Shown: positions 38,638-47,381 of the stretch, piece after piece | How the letters are laid out: each line of letters opens with the position of its first letter | Position numbering within the stretch: position 1 is the first letter of the stretch | Assembly (NCBI GenBank): GCA_030428785.1 | Contig: JAUIEF010000015.1 | Coordinates: 1 to 53,720, forward strand | DNA length: 53,720 bases | From: a bacterium | GTDB taxonomy: Bacteria > Planctomycetota > B15-G4 | Reading direction: 5' to 3' | The notes under the pieces: generated by a model | Databases searched by the model: none | Told to the model about the DNA's origin: nothing | Seen by the model: only the letters and a program-made list of their open reading frames with translations | Program-made: the position numbers and the translations under genes

Positions 38638-39584
38638 TTCCGGTCCTCGAGCTCCTCGAGCGTGCGCGGCCAGTCGTCCTTCATGAGGCGGCTCAGCACG
38701 CGGTCGGCGAGGAGCTTGCCGCCCGTCTGGCAGCCGGCGCAGTAGTTCGCCTCGTTCTCCGCGTAGAGGATGCGCTGCACGGGCGCGCCGCAGACGGGGC
38801 ACGGCTCGCCGTACTTCCCGTGCACGGCCATGCCCGGCCGGAAGGCGGTGACCTTGTCGGGGAAGCCGCGCCCCACCTCGGCGCGCAGCGCGTCCGTCCA
38901 CTCGACGAGCACCTCGACCGTCGCGACGCGCAGGCGCTCGAGGTCGTCGTCCGTCGCGTCGGCCGTACGCTTGAACGGCGAGAGCCGCGCGCGGTGCAGG
39001 ATCTCGTCCGAGTACGCGTTGCCCACGCCGCTCAGCACGCGCGGATCAGTGAGCGCGCGCTTGAACGTGTGGTTCTCGCGGCGCAGCGCGGCGGCGAAGG
39101 CGGCGGGCGACGCGTCGAGCGGCTCGAGCCCGCCGCGGTCGAATGCCGCGAGCGCCTGCCGCCCGCGCACGACGTGCAGGCTCGCGCGCTTCTTCGGGCT
39201 CGCCTCCGTGAGCACGAGCGTCCCGTCGTCGAAGTCGAAGGCCGCGAGCCCCACCTTGCCGGGCACCGCCGCGCCCGGCGCCTTCCAGCGCAGCCGCCCC
39301 GCGATCATGAGGTGCAGCACGAGGAAGAGGTCCGCGTCCGACGCGTCGTCCGGGGCCGGCGCATCGTGCGCGGCCGCGCCGTCCTCCGCGTCGCCGAAGC
39401 CGAGCACGAGCCGCTTCCCGATCCGCTCCACCGACCGCACGACGCGGCCGTCCACCGCCGACAACGGCGGGTCCACCGAGCGCAGCAGGAACGCGCTGCG
39501 CATCCGCACCCGGCGCAGCACGCGACCGCCCACGTGGGCGCGCAGGCGCTCGACGTACACGGTGACGTCAGGGAGTTCGGGCAT
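38628..39584 (-). CDS. Fpg/Nei family DNA glycosylase
   Basis: A 318-residue base-excision repair glycosylase/AP lyase. The mature N-terminus PELPDVTVYVERLR gives the catalytic Pro2 and Glu3. The helix-two-turn-helix region contains DPRVLSGVGNAYSDEILHRA, and the C-terminus has a four-Cys zinc finger (CPVCGAPVQRI, NYCAGCQTGGK). It removes oxidised bases such as 8-oxoguanine or formamidopyrimidine. It is longer than classical Fpg (about 270 residues) because of an Asp/Ala-rich insert near residues 68-85 and a C-terminal extension past the zinc finger. It is divergent from the cyclophilin lipoprotein. Confidence 0.92.
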   Translation of the reverse strand: MPELPDVTVYVERLRAHVGGRVLRRVRMRSAFLLRSVDPPLSAVDGRVVRSVERIGKRLVLGFGDAEDGAAAHDAPAPDDASDADLFLVLHLMIAGRLRWKAPGAAVPGKVGLAAFDFDDGTLVLTEASPKKRASLHVVRGRQALAAFDRGGLEPLDASPAAFAAALRRENHTFKRALTDPRVLSGVGNAYSDEILHRARLSPFKRTADATDDDLERLRVATVEVLVEWTDALRAEVGRGFPDKVTAFRPGMAVHGKYGEPCPVCGAPVQRILYAENEANYCAGCQTGGKLLADRVLSRLMKDDWPRTLEELEDRKRG

Positions 39585-39649
39585 GGCCGGTGATTATGTA
39601 TCCTCCCGCGCTCCGGACCCGATCGCCCGCCGCACGGAGGGATGACGCG

Positions 39650-40381
39650 ATGCGTCGCCGCCTGTTCCTCGCCGTCTCCACCGCGTTCCTCGCGCTCACC
39701 GTCGCCTGCGGTCAGGGCGCCGAGCCCGCCGACACGACCCCCGCCGCCGACACCGCCGAGTCGCAGGGCGAGCCCGCCGCGCCGCCGCCCGTCGCGTCCG
39801 CGACCCCCGACAAGTCGCTCCTCCAGTCGCCGCGCGCGCCGGAGATGAACGAGACCGCGCCCGCCACCTTCCGCGCGAAGTTCACGACGACCAAGGGCGA
39901 CGTCGTCATCGAGGTCCACCGCGACTGGGCGCCCAACGGCGCCGACCGCTTCTACAACCTCGTGAAGGCCGGCTACTTCGACGGCATCCGGTTCTTCCGC
40001 GTCGTGCCGGGCTTCATGGCGCAGTTCGGCATCCACGGCGACCCGCAGGTCTCCAAGTGGTGGAAGACGAACACCATGCAGGACGACCCCGTCGTCAAGA
40101 GCAACCAGCGCGGCTTCATCACCTACGCGAAGACGAGCGCGCCGCACAGCCGCTCCACGCAGCTCTTCATCAACTACGGCGACAACGGCTTCCTCGACGC
40201 GCAGGGCTTCTCGCCGTTCGGCGAGGTCGTGCAGGGCATGGAAGTCGTCGACTCCCTCGAGGCCAAGTACGGCGAGTCGCCCACGAGCAAGCAGGGTCTC
40301 GTGTACCGCGACGGCAACGCGTACCTCGACGAGAACTTCCCCGGCCTCGACTCGATCATCACCGCGCGGCTCGTCGACTGA
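39650..40381 (+). CDS. Cyclophilin-type peptidyl-prolyl isomerase lipoprotein
   Basis: A 243-residue protein with a lipoprotein signal (FLALTVACGQG) and an Ala/Pro/Asp-rich spacer to about residue 75. A cyclophilin domain follows: KFTTTKGDVVIEVHRDWAPN, FFRVVPGFMAQFGIHG, RGFITYAKTSAPHSRSTQLF and FGEVVQGMEVVDSL. It would assist folding of envelope proteins. The start at 39650 has GGAGG nine bases upstream. The catalytic arginine equivalent is in the FFRVVPGFMAQ block. An 80-base gap separates it from a second cyclophilin gene. Confidence 0.9.
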   Translation: MRRRLFLAVSTAFLALTVACGQGAEPADTTPAADTAESQGEPAAPPPVASATPDKSLLQSPRAPEMNETAPATFRAKFTTTKGDVVIEVHRDWAPNGADRFYNLVKAGYFDGIRFFRVVPGFMAQFGIHGDPQVSKWWKTNTMQDDPVVKSNQRGFITYAKTSAPHSRSTQLFINYGDNGFLDAQGFSPFGEVVQGMEVVDSLEAKYGESPTSKQGLVYRDGNAYLDENFPGLDSIITARLVD

Positions 40382-40460
40382 CGGACCGCGGACCGACCGC
40401 CGCCGACGGGCACGCGACGCGGCGGCCGGACCCACGCACCCCCACCGACACGAGAGACCC

Positions 40461-41063
40461 ATGACCTCAGGCACGTCCGACGCTTCCCTCGCCGCCCTCG
40501 ACGACTTCATCGCCTCGCAGGGCATCGACACTTCGAGCAGCGGTTGGCGCACGAGCCTGCCGAAGCCGCCGAAGGTCGAGTTCGACGCGGGCACCACCTA
40601 CACGTGGAAGCTCGAGACGAGCGAGGGCGACATCGCGATTCGCATGCTGGCCGACGTCGCGCCCATGCACGTGTCGAGCACGGCGTACCTCACGAAGCTC
40701 GGCTTCTACGACGGCCTCTCGTTCCACCGCGTCATCGACGGCTTCATGGCGCAGGGCGGCTGCCCGCTGGGCACCGGCACGGGCGGCCCCGGGTACAAGT
40801 ACGGCGGCGAGTTCGGCCCCGGCGCGAAGCACTCCAAGCCGGGCATCCTGAGCATGGCGAACGCCGGCCCGAACACGGACGGCAGCCAGTTCTTCCTGAC
40901 CTTCGTCGCGACGCCGCACCTCGACGGCAACCACACCGTCTTCGGCGAGGTCGTCGACGGCATGGACACGGTGAAGAAGCTCGAGGCCAAGGGCAGCCGC
41001 AGCGGCCAGCCGAAGTCGCCGCTGAAGATCGTCAAGGCGACCTTCGAGGCGTCGGCCGGCTGA
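40461..41063 (+). CDS. Cyclophilin-type peptidyl-prolyl isomerase (cytoplasmic)
   Basis: A 200-residue protein without a signal peptide. The N-terminal 40 residues (LAALDDFIASQGIDTSSSGW) form a short extension; the rest is a cyclophilin domain with SFHRVIDGFMAQGGCPLGTG, GILSMANAGPNTDGSQFFLT and HLDGNHTVFGEVVDGMDTV. It is the intracellular counterpart of the preceding lipoprotein, and its domain is closer to canonical cyclophilins than the neighbour's. It probably shares a promoter with it. Confidence 0.9.
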   Translation: MTSGTSDASLAALDDFIASQGIDTSSSGWRTSLPKPPKVEFDAGTTYTWKLETSEGDIAIRMLADVAPMHVSSTAYLTKLGFYDGLSFHRVIDGFMAQGGCPLGTGTGGPGYKYGGEFGPGAKHSKPGILSMANAGPNTDGSQFFLTFVATPHLDGNHTVFGEVVDGMDTVKKLEAKGSRSGQPKSPLKIVKATFEASAG

Positions 41064-41199
41064 GTCGCGCGACGCGGCGGGCGACGCCGCGCTCTTGCGT
41101 CCTGAAATCCCCGAGTGCAGGATCCCGAGAAGGGAGCCGTGCCGCGCGCCACCTCGTCGCGCGCGGCCGGACCATCCGCAGATCCCCGGGGGGACCGCC

Positions 41200-41541
41200 G
41201 TGTCGTCGCAAGAGACCCGTCAGTGGGCGATGGCCCTGCACCTGTCGCTGCTCGCCGGCTACATCGTCCCGCTCGCCGGGTTCGTCGCGCCGATCGTCAT
41301 CTGGCAGGTCAAGAAGCGCGACATGCCGGAGCTCGACCTGCACGGCCGCATCGTCGCGAACTGGATGGTCTCGCTCCTGATCTACGTGGTGCTCTCGCTT
41401 CTGCTCATCTTCGTGCTCATCGGCATCCCGCTGCTCTGGGCGCTCGGCATCATCTCGGTGGTCTTCCCGATCGTCGGCGCGATCAAGGCGAGCCAGGGCG
41501 AGCTCTGGCGGTACCCGGGGTCGGTGACGTTCTTCGGGTGA
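41200..41541 (+). CDS. DUF4870 family small membrane protein
   Basis: A 113-residue protein with three predicted membrane helices. It matches DUF4870: WAMALHLSLLAGYIVPLAGF, VAPIVIWQVKKRDMPELDLH and the C-terminal VFPIVGAIKASQGELWRYPG. Function of the family is unknown. The GTG start at 41200 has a G-rich GGGGGGA sequence a few bases upstream. The 136 bases before it contain nothing else recognisable. Confidence 0.85.
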   Translation: MSSQETRQWAMALHLSLLAGYIVPLAGFVAPIVIWQVKKRDMPELDLHGRIVANWMVSLLIYVVLSLLLIFVLIGIPLLWALGIISVVFPIVGAIKASQGELWRYPGSVTFFG

Positions 41542-41543
41542 TC

Positions 41544-41575
41544 GAGCCGCCGAGGGCGCAGCCCGCGGACGGCTC
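41544..41575. terminator. Nested hairpin between convergent genes
   Basis: GAGCCG (41544-41549) pairs with CGGCTC (41570-41575). Inside, GGGC (41554-41557) pairs with GCCC (41561-41564). It lies in the 59-base gap between the convergent DUF4870 and radical SAM genes, a natural place for a two-way terminator, though no T-tract follows. Confidence 0.4.
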
Positions 41576-41600
41576 CCAGGTCCCGGCCCCCTCCACCGAC

Positions 41601-43145
41601 TTAGTCCTGGTGGCTCACCGTCCGCTCGTCCCCGATCTTCAACCGCGCGGCCCACTTCGCCGCCCCGCGTCCCGCGACGAAGGTCGCGAACCGCAGGCAG
41701 CCCTTCGTGACGACGCGCCGACCGAAGTCGTGCCAGCGCCAGAGGAACCCGCCGCCCTTGCCCTGCGCCTTGCGGACGAGCTCGTTCTGCTCGGTGACGA
41801 GCCACTCGCTGTAGAGCATGTAGGTCCAGGTGTACGGGCGGCCGAGCCAGCGCCAGCGGATCGCGCGGCGCACGAACGGCAGGAGCTTCGGGTTGCGCAC
41901 GACGATCGGGAACCACTTGTGGAGGTTCTCGAAGTGGTGGCGGTCGGGACGTGAGATGGAGGTCGTGCGGTTGAAGAGCGCGGGGAACTCGTCCCACGCG
42001 TCCATGGCGACGCCCATCTCCTTGGTCATGTCGTTGATGTCGGTGAGCGGGTAGGGCTGGAGCAGGCTGCAGAGCGGGTGGTCCACCGCGCACTCGATGT
42101 TGAGCTCGACGGTCGCGAGCTCGTCGTCGAGGGTGCTGCCCGGACCGCCGAGCATGTTGAGGCTGCCGAGACGCAGGCCGGCGCCCTTGATGAGGTTCGC
42201 GGCGCGCACGAGCTGCGCGCGCGTCGTGTTCTTGCGCATGACGGCGTTGCGCATGTGGTCGTCGGCCGCCTCGAAGGCGATGCGCGCGTAGACGCAGCCG
42301 GCCTGCTTCAGCAGCCGCGTGTGCTTCTCGGTGACCATGTTGGCCATGAGGATCGCGTCGAAGGGCAGGCCCACCTCCTTCGGCCAGCGCTCCGCGAACT
42401 CCTCGAGCCAGCGGTTGTTCACGTTGAAGATGTCGTCGAGGAAGTGCACGAAGCCGAGCGGGTACTCGGCCTTGATGGCGAGCGCCTCCTCGATGACGTG
42501 GTCGACGCTGCGCCGCCTCACGTACTCGTTGTTGCCGACCTTGTAGACCTTGGTCTTCCACGCGTGGTGGAAGCAGAAGCTGCAGTTCATCGGGCAGCCG
42601 CGGTCGGTCTTGATGACCTTGCGGTCGCTGTTGCGGTAGATGGCGCTCGCGTCGTAGACGAGCGAGCGGTCGCATTGGCCGATGCCGTCGAGGTCGGGCT
42701 CGAGCGGGCGCGGCTCGTTGCGGTGGATCGTGCCGGCCGCGTCCTTGAACCAGATGTTGGGGATGTCGCACGGGTCGTCGCCGCGCTCGACGGCGTCGAC
42801 GAGCTCGACGATCGCCGCCTCGCCCTCGCCGCGGCAGAGCGCGTCGAAGCTCGACTCCTCGAGGAACTCCGGCACGACGGTCGCGTGCGCACCGCCCGCG
42901 ACCGACACGACGTCGGGGAGCACGCGCTTCACGATCTTGTTCAGGCCGTCGACGGCCGTGTGCACGCCCGTCGTGAAGCTGTAGCAGACGACGCCCGGGT
43001 CGTACGCCTTGAGCTTCGCGGGGAAGGACGGGTCGGGGACGAAGAGCATCTTCGTCTCGTGGCCGGCGGCCTTGAGCGCCGCGGAGAGGTACATGACGCC
43101 CAGCGGCTCCTGGGCGAGGTAGGTCGAGACGAAGAGGACGCGCAC
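41601..43145 (-). CDS. B12-binding radical SAM enzyme
   Basis: A 514-residue enzyme with an N-terminal cobalamin-binding domain (MRVLFVSTYLAQEPLGVMYL, VVSVAGGAHATVVPEFLEES, LCRGEGEAAIVELV) and a radical SAM domain with the cluster motif CPMNCSFC. Downstream are FVHFLDDIFNVN and YARIAFEAADDHMRN. The C-terminal 150 residues (RRAIRWRWLGRPYTWTYMLY and beyond) are basic and aromatic, as in other class members. Reaction unknown. Lower GC at third positions than many neighbours. It starts 22 bases after the hemerythrin stop on the same strand. Confidence 0.9.
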   Translation of the reverse strand: MRVLFVSTYLAQEPLGVMYLSAALKAAGHETKMLFVPDPSFPAKLKAYDPGVVCYSFTTGVHTAVDGLNKIVKRVLPDVVSVAGGAHATVVPEFLEESSFDALCRGEGEAAIVELVDAVERGDDPCDIPNIWFKDAAGTIHRNEPRPLEPDLDGIGQCDRSLVYDASAIYRNSDRKVIKTDRGCPMNCSFCFHHAWKTKVYKVGNNEYVRRRSVDHVIEEALAIKAEYPLGFVHFLDDIFNVNNRWLEEFAERWPKEVGLPFDAILMANMVTEKHTRLLKQAGCVYARIAFEAADDHMRNAVMRKNTTRAQLVRAANLIKGAGLRLGSLNMLGGPGSTLDDELATVELNIECAVDHPLCSLLQPYPLTDINDMTKEMGVAMDAWDEFPALFNRTTSISRPDRHHFENLHKWFPIVVRNPKLLPFVRRAIRWRWLGRPYTWTYMLYSEWLVTEQNELVRKAQGKGGGFLWRWHDFGRRVVTKGCLRFATFVAGRGAAKWAARLKIGDERTVSHQD

Positions 43146-43167
43146 GCGGGAGGCCTTTCGGAGGTGA

Positions 43168-43755
43168 TCAGCAGTCGGTGAGTCCCGCGGCGGCGCGTCG
43201 CGCCCGCATCTCGTCCGCCATCCAGTCGAGGGCGACGGGCTCCGTGACGAGGCGGCGCGCCATCGGGTACAGGATCTCCTCCTCGCGGCGCATGTGGTCG
43301 CTGTACTCGACGACGATGTTCATCGCCGCGCGCGCGGTGGCCGCGGCGTCGCGCTCGAGGATGCCGACGTCGAGGTCGCGGCGCGCGTCCTGGTGCACGC
43401 GGTGCTGCATCTCCATGCAGTCCATGGGCGTGTTGTCGACGCCCTTGAACTCGGGGTGGCGACGCAGCAGCGGGAAGAGCGTCGACTCCTCGTCCGCGGT
43501 GTGGATGGGGATCGCGGTGTCGAGGAAGGCGATGACGTCGGTGAGCATCGCGAGGCGGTGCTCGTCGAAGGTGCCGTCGTCGCGCAGGCCCTCCGCGACG
43601 GCCTGGAGGCGCTCGAGCCGCTGCCGGATGTGGTCGTGGCAGGTCTCGAGGATGTCGAAGGCGTCGCCCTCGTGGTGCGCGCAGCTCGCCGCGCGGCGGG
43701 GGTCGGGACGCCCGTGGTTCGTGTGGATCGTCATGGTTGTTGACCCCGTGGTCAT
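43168..43755 (-). CDS. Hemerythrin HHE domain protein
   Basis: A 195-residue four-helix di-iron protein. The candidate iron ligands lie in ETCHDHIRQRLERL, PIHTADEESTLFPLLRRH, MEMQHRVHQDARRDLDV and YSDHMRREEEILYPMARRL. Such proteins sense or scavenge O2, NO or reactive oxygen, or repair damaged iron-sulfur sites. The start at 43755 (MTTGSTTMTIH) is slightly preferred; ATG at 43734 is the alternative. A GGATCCC-CC-GGGATCC palindrome lies 17-32 bases upstream. It is transcribed toward the radical SAM gene, whose Fe-S cluster it could protect. Confidence 0.85.
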   Translation of the reverse strand: MTTGSTTMTIHTNHGRPDPRRAASCAHHEGDAFDILETCHDHIRQRLERLQAVAEGLRDDGTFDEHRLAMLTDVIAFLDTAIPIHTADEESTLFPLLRRHPEFKGVDNTPMDCMEMQHRVHQDARRDLDVGILERDAAATARAAMNIVVEYSDHMRREEEILYPMARRLVTEPVALDWMADEMRARRAAAGLTDC

Positions 43756-43771
43756 GTGATGCTTATCGGCA

Positions 43772-43787
43772 GGATCCCCCGGGATCC
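43772..43787 (-). promoter_or_regulatory. Perfect palindrome upstream of the hemerythrin gene
   Basis: GGATCCC (43772-43778) and GGGATCC (43781-43787) form a perfect 7-base inverted repeat with a 2-base centre, 17-32 bases before the hemerythrin ATG. The position suits an operator. Chance occurrence in GC-rich DNA is possible. Confidence 0.35.
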
Positions 43788-43896
43788 GGAGTCCGGCCGT
43801 GCGAACTCGTGCGTAGGCCGCGCGGGAAGATGGGCGTAGGGCGCGGGCTCCCGCCCCGAGCGCGCCGTTCTCCGGCGCGACGAGGCGCCGGCGCGC

Positions 43897-46011
43897 TCAC
43901 TCCGGCGGCCCGACCTCCAGCCCGCGCGCGGCGGCGCGACGGCGCAGCTCCGCGAGCCGCGTCGCGACGGCGCGCACCTCCTCGTCGGGCTCGTCGTCGG
44001 CGACGGGCGCGTCGCCCAGCAGGCGCTCGAGCCACCACGCCGCGTGGTGCGGTTCGTCGCGCGCCTCGTGGCGGTCGGCCATCCAGAGCGACGCACGGAG
44101 CGCGCGCGGCTCGAGCTCGAGCGCGCGACGCATCGCCGCGAGCGCGCCGGCGTCGTCGCCGGTCTGCTCGAGCGCGGCCGCGAGGTCGAAGTGCGCGTCC
44201 GCCGCGCGCGGCCGGTGCACGACGACGCGCCGGAAGAGCCCGACGGCCTCCGCCGCGTCGCCGAGCGCGAGCGCGACGACGCCCTGGTAGAGCAGCAGCT
44301 CGGGGTCGTCCGGGCTCGCGGCGAGCAGCGTCGCGAGGAGCGCGTGCGCGTCCGCGAGGTCGCGACGACCCGCGGCGTGTCGCGCGGCCTCGGCGCTCCC
44401 GTGCGGCGCGCGCGGCGTCTCGGCGAGCAGTCCGTCGATCCCGAGCATCCGGCGTCCCTTCCACATGAGGAAGAGCGCCTCGTCGCGGCGCGCGAGGTCC
44501 GGCAGGCGGTCGCGCGCGTCGGGGAGGTCGGCGCCCGGGGGCGGCGGCGAGCCGTCGCCCGCGCCGGCGTAGCCGAGGCTGCGCAGCACGTGCACCGTCG
44601 CGGTGTCGGGCACGGCGCGGCGGTGCCAGTCGAGCGGCGGGTGCTCGGCGTCGAGGTCCGCGAGACGCGCGCGGAGGACCGCGACGCGCTCGGGTCGCTC
44701 CGCCGCGAGGTCGACGCGCTCGTCCGGGTCCGCGCGCAGGTCGTAGAGCTCCGGGCGCGCGCCGATCACGAGCTTGAGCCCGCGCCACACGAGCCCGCGC
44801 ACCGGGTGCCAGCCGTGCTCGTGCCACGGGAGGAGCGAGTCGAGCGGGAGCGGGCGGTCGGCGAGCGCCGCGGGGAGGGCCGTCGCCGCGGTCCCGGACG
44901 CGCCGCGCGCGGCGGGGCTCCCGGCGGCGCGCGCGGCGAGCTCGGTCGCTGCCGTGTCGAGCAATGACGGGGCCCGCGCGTCCGGCATCGCGTCCGCGGG
45001 GACGCCGAACCACCCGAGCACCGTCGGCGCGACGTCCGTCACCGAGACGGGCGCCGTCAGGCGCGCCGCCCCGACGCCCGCCGCCTCGACGAGCAGCGGC
45101 ACGTGCATCGTCGTGTCGTAGACGAAGACGCCGTGCGCGGCCTCGCCGTGGTCGCCGAGCCCCTCGCCGTGGTCGGCGACGACGAGCGTCAGGCGCCGCG
45201 CCGGGCCGCGCGCGTCGACGGCCGCGAGCAGCCGCCCGACCTGCGCGTCGCAGAACGCGACCTCGCCGTCGTAGAGCGAGGTCGTCGCGGCGCGGTGCGG
45301 CTCGGGCGGCTCCCACGGGAAGTGCGCGTCGAAGAGGTGCACCCAGAGGAAGACCGGTTCGTCCGCGGGGACGCCGTCGAGCCAGCCGAGCGCGTCGTCG
45401 ACGACCTCGTCGGCCGGACGGTCCGCGCCGCGCAAAGGCTGGCCGAGCCGGCGCACCGGCGGCGTCCCGTAGTGCTCGAAGCCCTGCGCGAGACCGTAGC
45501 GCGCGTCGAGCACGAGCGCGCCGACCGCGGCGCCCGTCCGCACACCGTGCTCCGCGAGCGCCTCCGCGAGCAGCACGCTCTCGTCCGCGACGCGGAAGAT
45601 GCCGTTGTCGCGCACGCCGTGCGCCGTCGGGTACGTGCCCGTGAGCATGGAGGCGTGCGCGGGCAGGGTGATGGGGTTCGTCGTGCGCGCCTCCTCGAAG
45701 ACGAGCCCGCGCGCGGCGAGCGCGTCGAGGTGCGGCGTGAGCGACGGCAGCGCGTTGCCCGCGCGGTCGGTGCGCGTCGCGTACGCGCCGAGCCGGTCGC
45801 GCCGCGTCGTGTCGAGCGTCACGAGCACGACGACGGGCGGCGGGTCGGCGAGAGTCGTGCGAGGCGGCGCCGAGCAGGACGGCTCGGAGGGCGTCACGCG
45901 AGCGGGCGTCGCGACGGGCGCCGCGGGCACGGACCCGCCCGTCGCGCCGCAGACGACGCCGAGCAGGACGGCGAGGAGGCGTCCGGCGCACCGGACGCGG
46001 GGCGGGGACAT
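43897..46011 (-). CDS. Sulfatase-like alkaline phosphatase superfamily hydrolase with C-terminal TPRs
   Basis: A 704-residue exported protein (signal RLLAVLLGVVCGATGG). Residues 55-440 are a sulfatase-type domain with metal-binding D67 (VTLDTTRRDRLG), a HLFDAHFPWEPPEP motif and VVADHGEGLGDHGEAAHG. The nucleophile position reads NPITLPAHASMLTG: T115 stands where true sulfatases have Cys or Ser (CxPSR), and Arg is replaced. This points to a phosphatase/phosphodiesterase-like Thr nucleophile, not a formylglycine sulfatase. Residues about 500-690 are TPR helices (LLLYQGVVALALGDAAEAVG, HFDLAAALEQTGDDAGALAA). The start at 46011 gives the signal peptide. Confidence 0.85.
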   Translation of the reverse strand: MSPPRVRCAGRLLAVLLGVVCGATGGSVPAAPVATPARVTPSEPSCSAPPRTTLADPPPVVVLVTLDTTRRDRLGAYATRTDRAGNALPSLTPHLDALAARGLVFEEARTTNPITLPAHASMLTGTYPTAHGVRDNGIFRVADESVLLAEALAEHGVRTGAAVGALVLDARYGLAQGFEHYGTPPVRRLGQPLRGADRPADEVVDDALGWLDGVPADEPVFLWVHLFDAHFPWEPPEPHRAATTSLYDGEVAFCDAQVGRLLAAVDARGPARRLTLVVADHGEGLGDHGEAAHGVFVYDTTMHVPLLVEAAGVGAARLTAPVSVTDVAPTVLGWFGVPADAMPDARAPSLLDTAATELAARAAGSPAARGASGTAATALPAALADRPLPLDSLLPWHEHGWHPVRGLVWRGLKLVIGARPELYDLRADPDERVDLAAERPERVAVLRARLADLDAEHPPLDWHRRAVPDTATVHVLRSLGYAGAGDGSPPPPGADLPDARDRLPDLARRDEALFLMWKGRRMLGIDGLLAETPRAPHGSAEAARHAAGRRDLADAHALLATLLAASPDDPELLLYQGVVALALGDAAEAVGLFRRVVVHRPRAADAHFDLAAALEQTGDDAGALAAMRRALELEPRALRASLWMADRHEARDEPHHAAWWLERLLGDAPVADDEPDEEVRAVATRLAELRRRAAARGLEVGPPE

Positions 46012-46160
46012 CGGGAGACCCACCGGAGGGAGAGCCGGAAGTCTGCCCTGCCCCGCGGGGAAAGCAACCGTCCGGTCCGTGAGTCGCGGCGACGGCGCGC
46101 GCGACGCGCACCGACGCGACGCGTGGCGCCGCTCGGCGCCGGGTCGGTCCCGCCCGTCTC

Positions 46161-46784
46161 CTACCAGCCCGTGAAGACCGTCTCCTCGTCGACGAAGCAG
46201 AGGCGCGTGCCCCACGGGTCGCTCGTGTAGAACGAGCGCTCGCCCCATGGGCGCACGGCGATCGCGCCCATGGGCAGGTCGCCGTCGCCGGTCTCCGCCG
46301 AGAGCCCGCCGAGCGACTCCGCGCGTGCGAAGACCGCCTCGAGGTCGGGCACCGCGAAGTAGAGGTGGTCGGGGAGCGGGCGCGCCGCGTCCTCGTCGCC
46401 GTCGCCGGACGGCTGGTAGAGCGCGAGGATCGTGCCGCCGCAGTCGAGGTAGTGCCGGCCGCCGGAGATGCGCTCGCCCGGGACGCCGAGCAGCTCGCCG
46501 TACCACGCGGCGGCGCGCTCGAGGTCGGGCACGGGGACGATGACGCGGTACAGACGCGGCGGCGTCGCGGGCTCTTCGTCCGCGTCGTCGTCGGAGGCCG
46601 CCGGCGGCGTCCCCTCGGGCGACGGGCTCTCGGACGCGCCGCGCCCGGGCGGCGCCGCGACGACCTCCGGCTCCCGCTCCATCGCGTGCCACGCGGCGAG
46701 CAGCAGCGCGAGGCCGAGCACGATGCCGACGCGGAACTCCGCGCGCGTCGGCCCCCCGAACAACGATCCCTGGTCCCTGGCCAT
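46161..46784 (-). CDS. Membrane-anchored VOC (glyoxalase-fold) protein
   Basis: A 207-residue protein with one N-terminal membrane helix (FRVGIVLGLALLLAAWHAM) and an acidic, Pro/Ser-rich linker (about residues 40-75). One VOC module follows (LYRVIVPVPDLERAAAWYGE, GRHYLDCGGTILALYQP, DHLYFAVPDLEAVFARAESL, RSFYTSDPWGTRLCFVDEET). VOC proteins are usually cytoplasmic metal enzymes or binding proteins; anchoring to the membrane with the domain probably outside is unusual. Substrate unknown. It is divergent from the acetyltransferase at 46911. Confidence 0.82.
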   Translation of the reverse strand: MARDQGSLFGGPTRAEFRVGIVLGLALLLAAWHAMEREPEVVAAPPGRGASESPSPEGTPPAASDDDADEEPATPPRLYRVIVPVPDLERAAAWYGELLGVPGERISGGRHYLDCGGTILALYQPSGDGDEDAARPLPDHLYFAVPDLEAVFARAESLGGLSAETGDGDLPMGAIAVRPWGERSFYTSDPWGTRLCFVDEETVFTGW

Positions 46785-46879
46785 GGCTCACCTCGTCCCG
46801 AGTGCGGGTCGCGGTGCCGCGCGGCGCGCACCGACGGGCCGCGCGATCTCCGGGCGCGGCCCCGACCCCGGTCGCACCG

Positions 46880-46885
46880 TACACT
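46880..46885 (+). promoter_or_regulatory. Possible -10 element (TACACT)
   Basis: TACACT lies 25 bases before the acetyltransferase ATG, in the gap between divergent genes, in the context CCGTACACTGCCCC. It resembles the element at 9671-9676. No clear -35 is visible. Confidence 0.3.
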
Positions 46886-46910
46886 GCCCCGCCGGATCGC
46901 GGGAGCCCCC

Positions 46911-47381
46911 ATGACCGACCCGAACCTGCAGCTCCACGCCATCGCGGCGGACGGCACCGTCCCGAGCCTCGACGCGCCGCTCCCCCACGAGGCGCCCGGC
47001 GTGCTCGAGGCGACCCGCGCGCTCTACGGCCGCGTCGGCTTCGTGCCGCCCTGGACCGGCTACCTCGCCGCCGAGGGCGACGTCGTCGTGGGGACGTGCG
47101 GATTCGTCGCGCCGCCCGCCGACGGCCGGGTCGAGATCGCCTACTTCACCTTCCCCGCGCACGAGGGCCGCGGCGTCGCCCGCGCGATGGCCGCCGCGCT
47201 CGTCGCGATCGCGCGCCAAGCCGCCCCCGACGCGACCGTCGCCGCGCGCACGCTCCGCGAGCGCAACGCCTCGCACCGCATCCTCGAGCGGCTGGGCTTC
47301 ACGTGCCGCGGCGAGGTCGAGGACCCGGACGACGGCCCGGTGCTCGAGTGGCGGCTGGTCGACGGGGCCGCGGCCGGCTGA
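46911..47381 (+). CDS. GNAT family N-acetyltransferase
   Basis: A 156-residue GNAT enzyme with RVEIAYFTFPAHEGRGVARA (acetyl-CoA loop HEGRGVA) and the C-terminal RERNASHRILERLGFTCRGE followed by VLEWRL. This is the ribosomal-protein/antibiotic-type acetyltransferase layout; substrate unknown. A GGGAG sequence lies about 8 bases before the ATG at 46911. Confidence 0.85.
   Translation: MTDPNLQLHAIAADGTVPSLDAPLPHEAPGVLEATRALYGRVGFVPPWTGYLAAEGDVVVGTCGFVAPPADGRVEIAYFTFPAHEGRGVARAMAAALVAIARQAAPDATVAARTLRERNASHRILERLGFTCRGEVEDPDDGPVLEWRLVDGAAAG

Noticed and set aside
43763..46957. 1064-codon minus-strand frame overlapping the sulfatase-like gene
   Set aside because: The correct frame is the neighbouring one (43897-46011) with signal peptide, metal-site residues and TPRs; this one is a +1 shadow.
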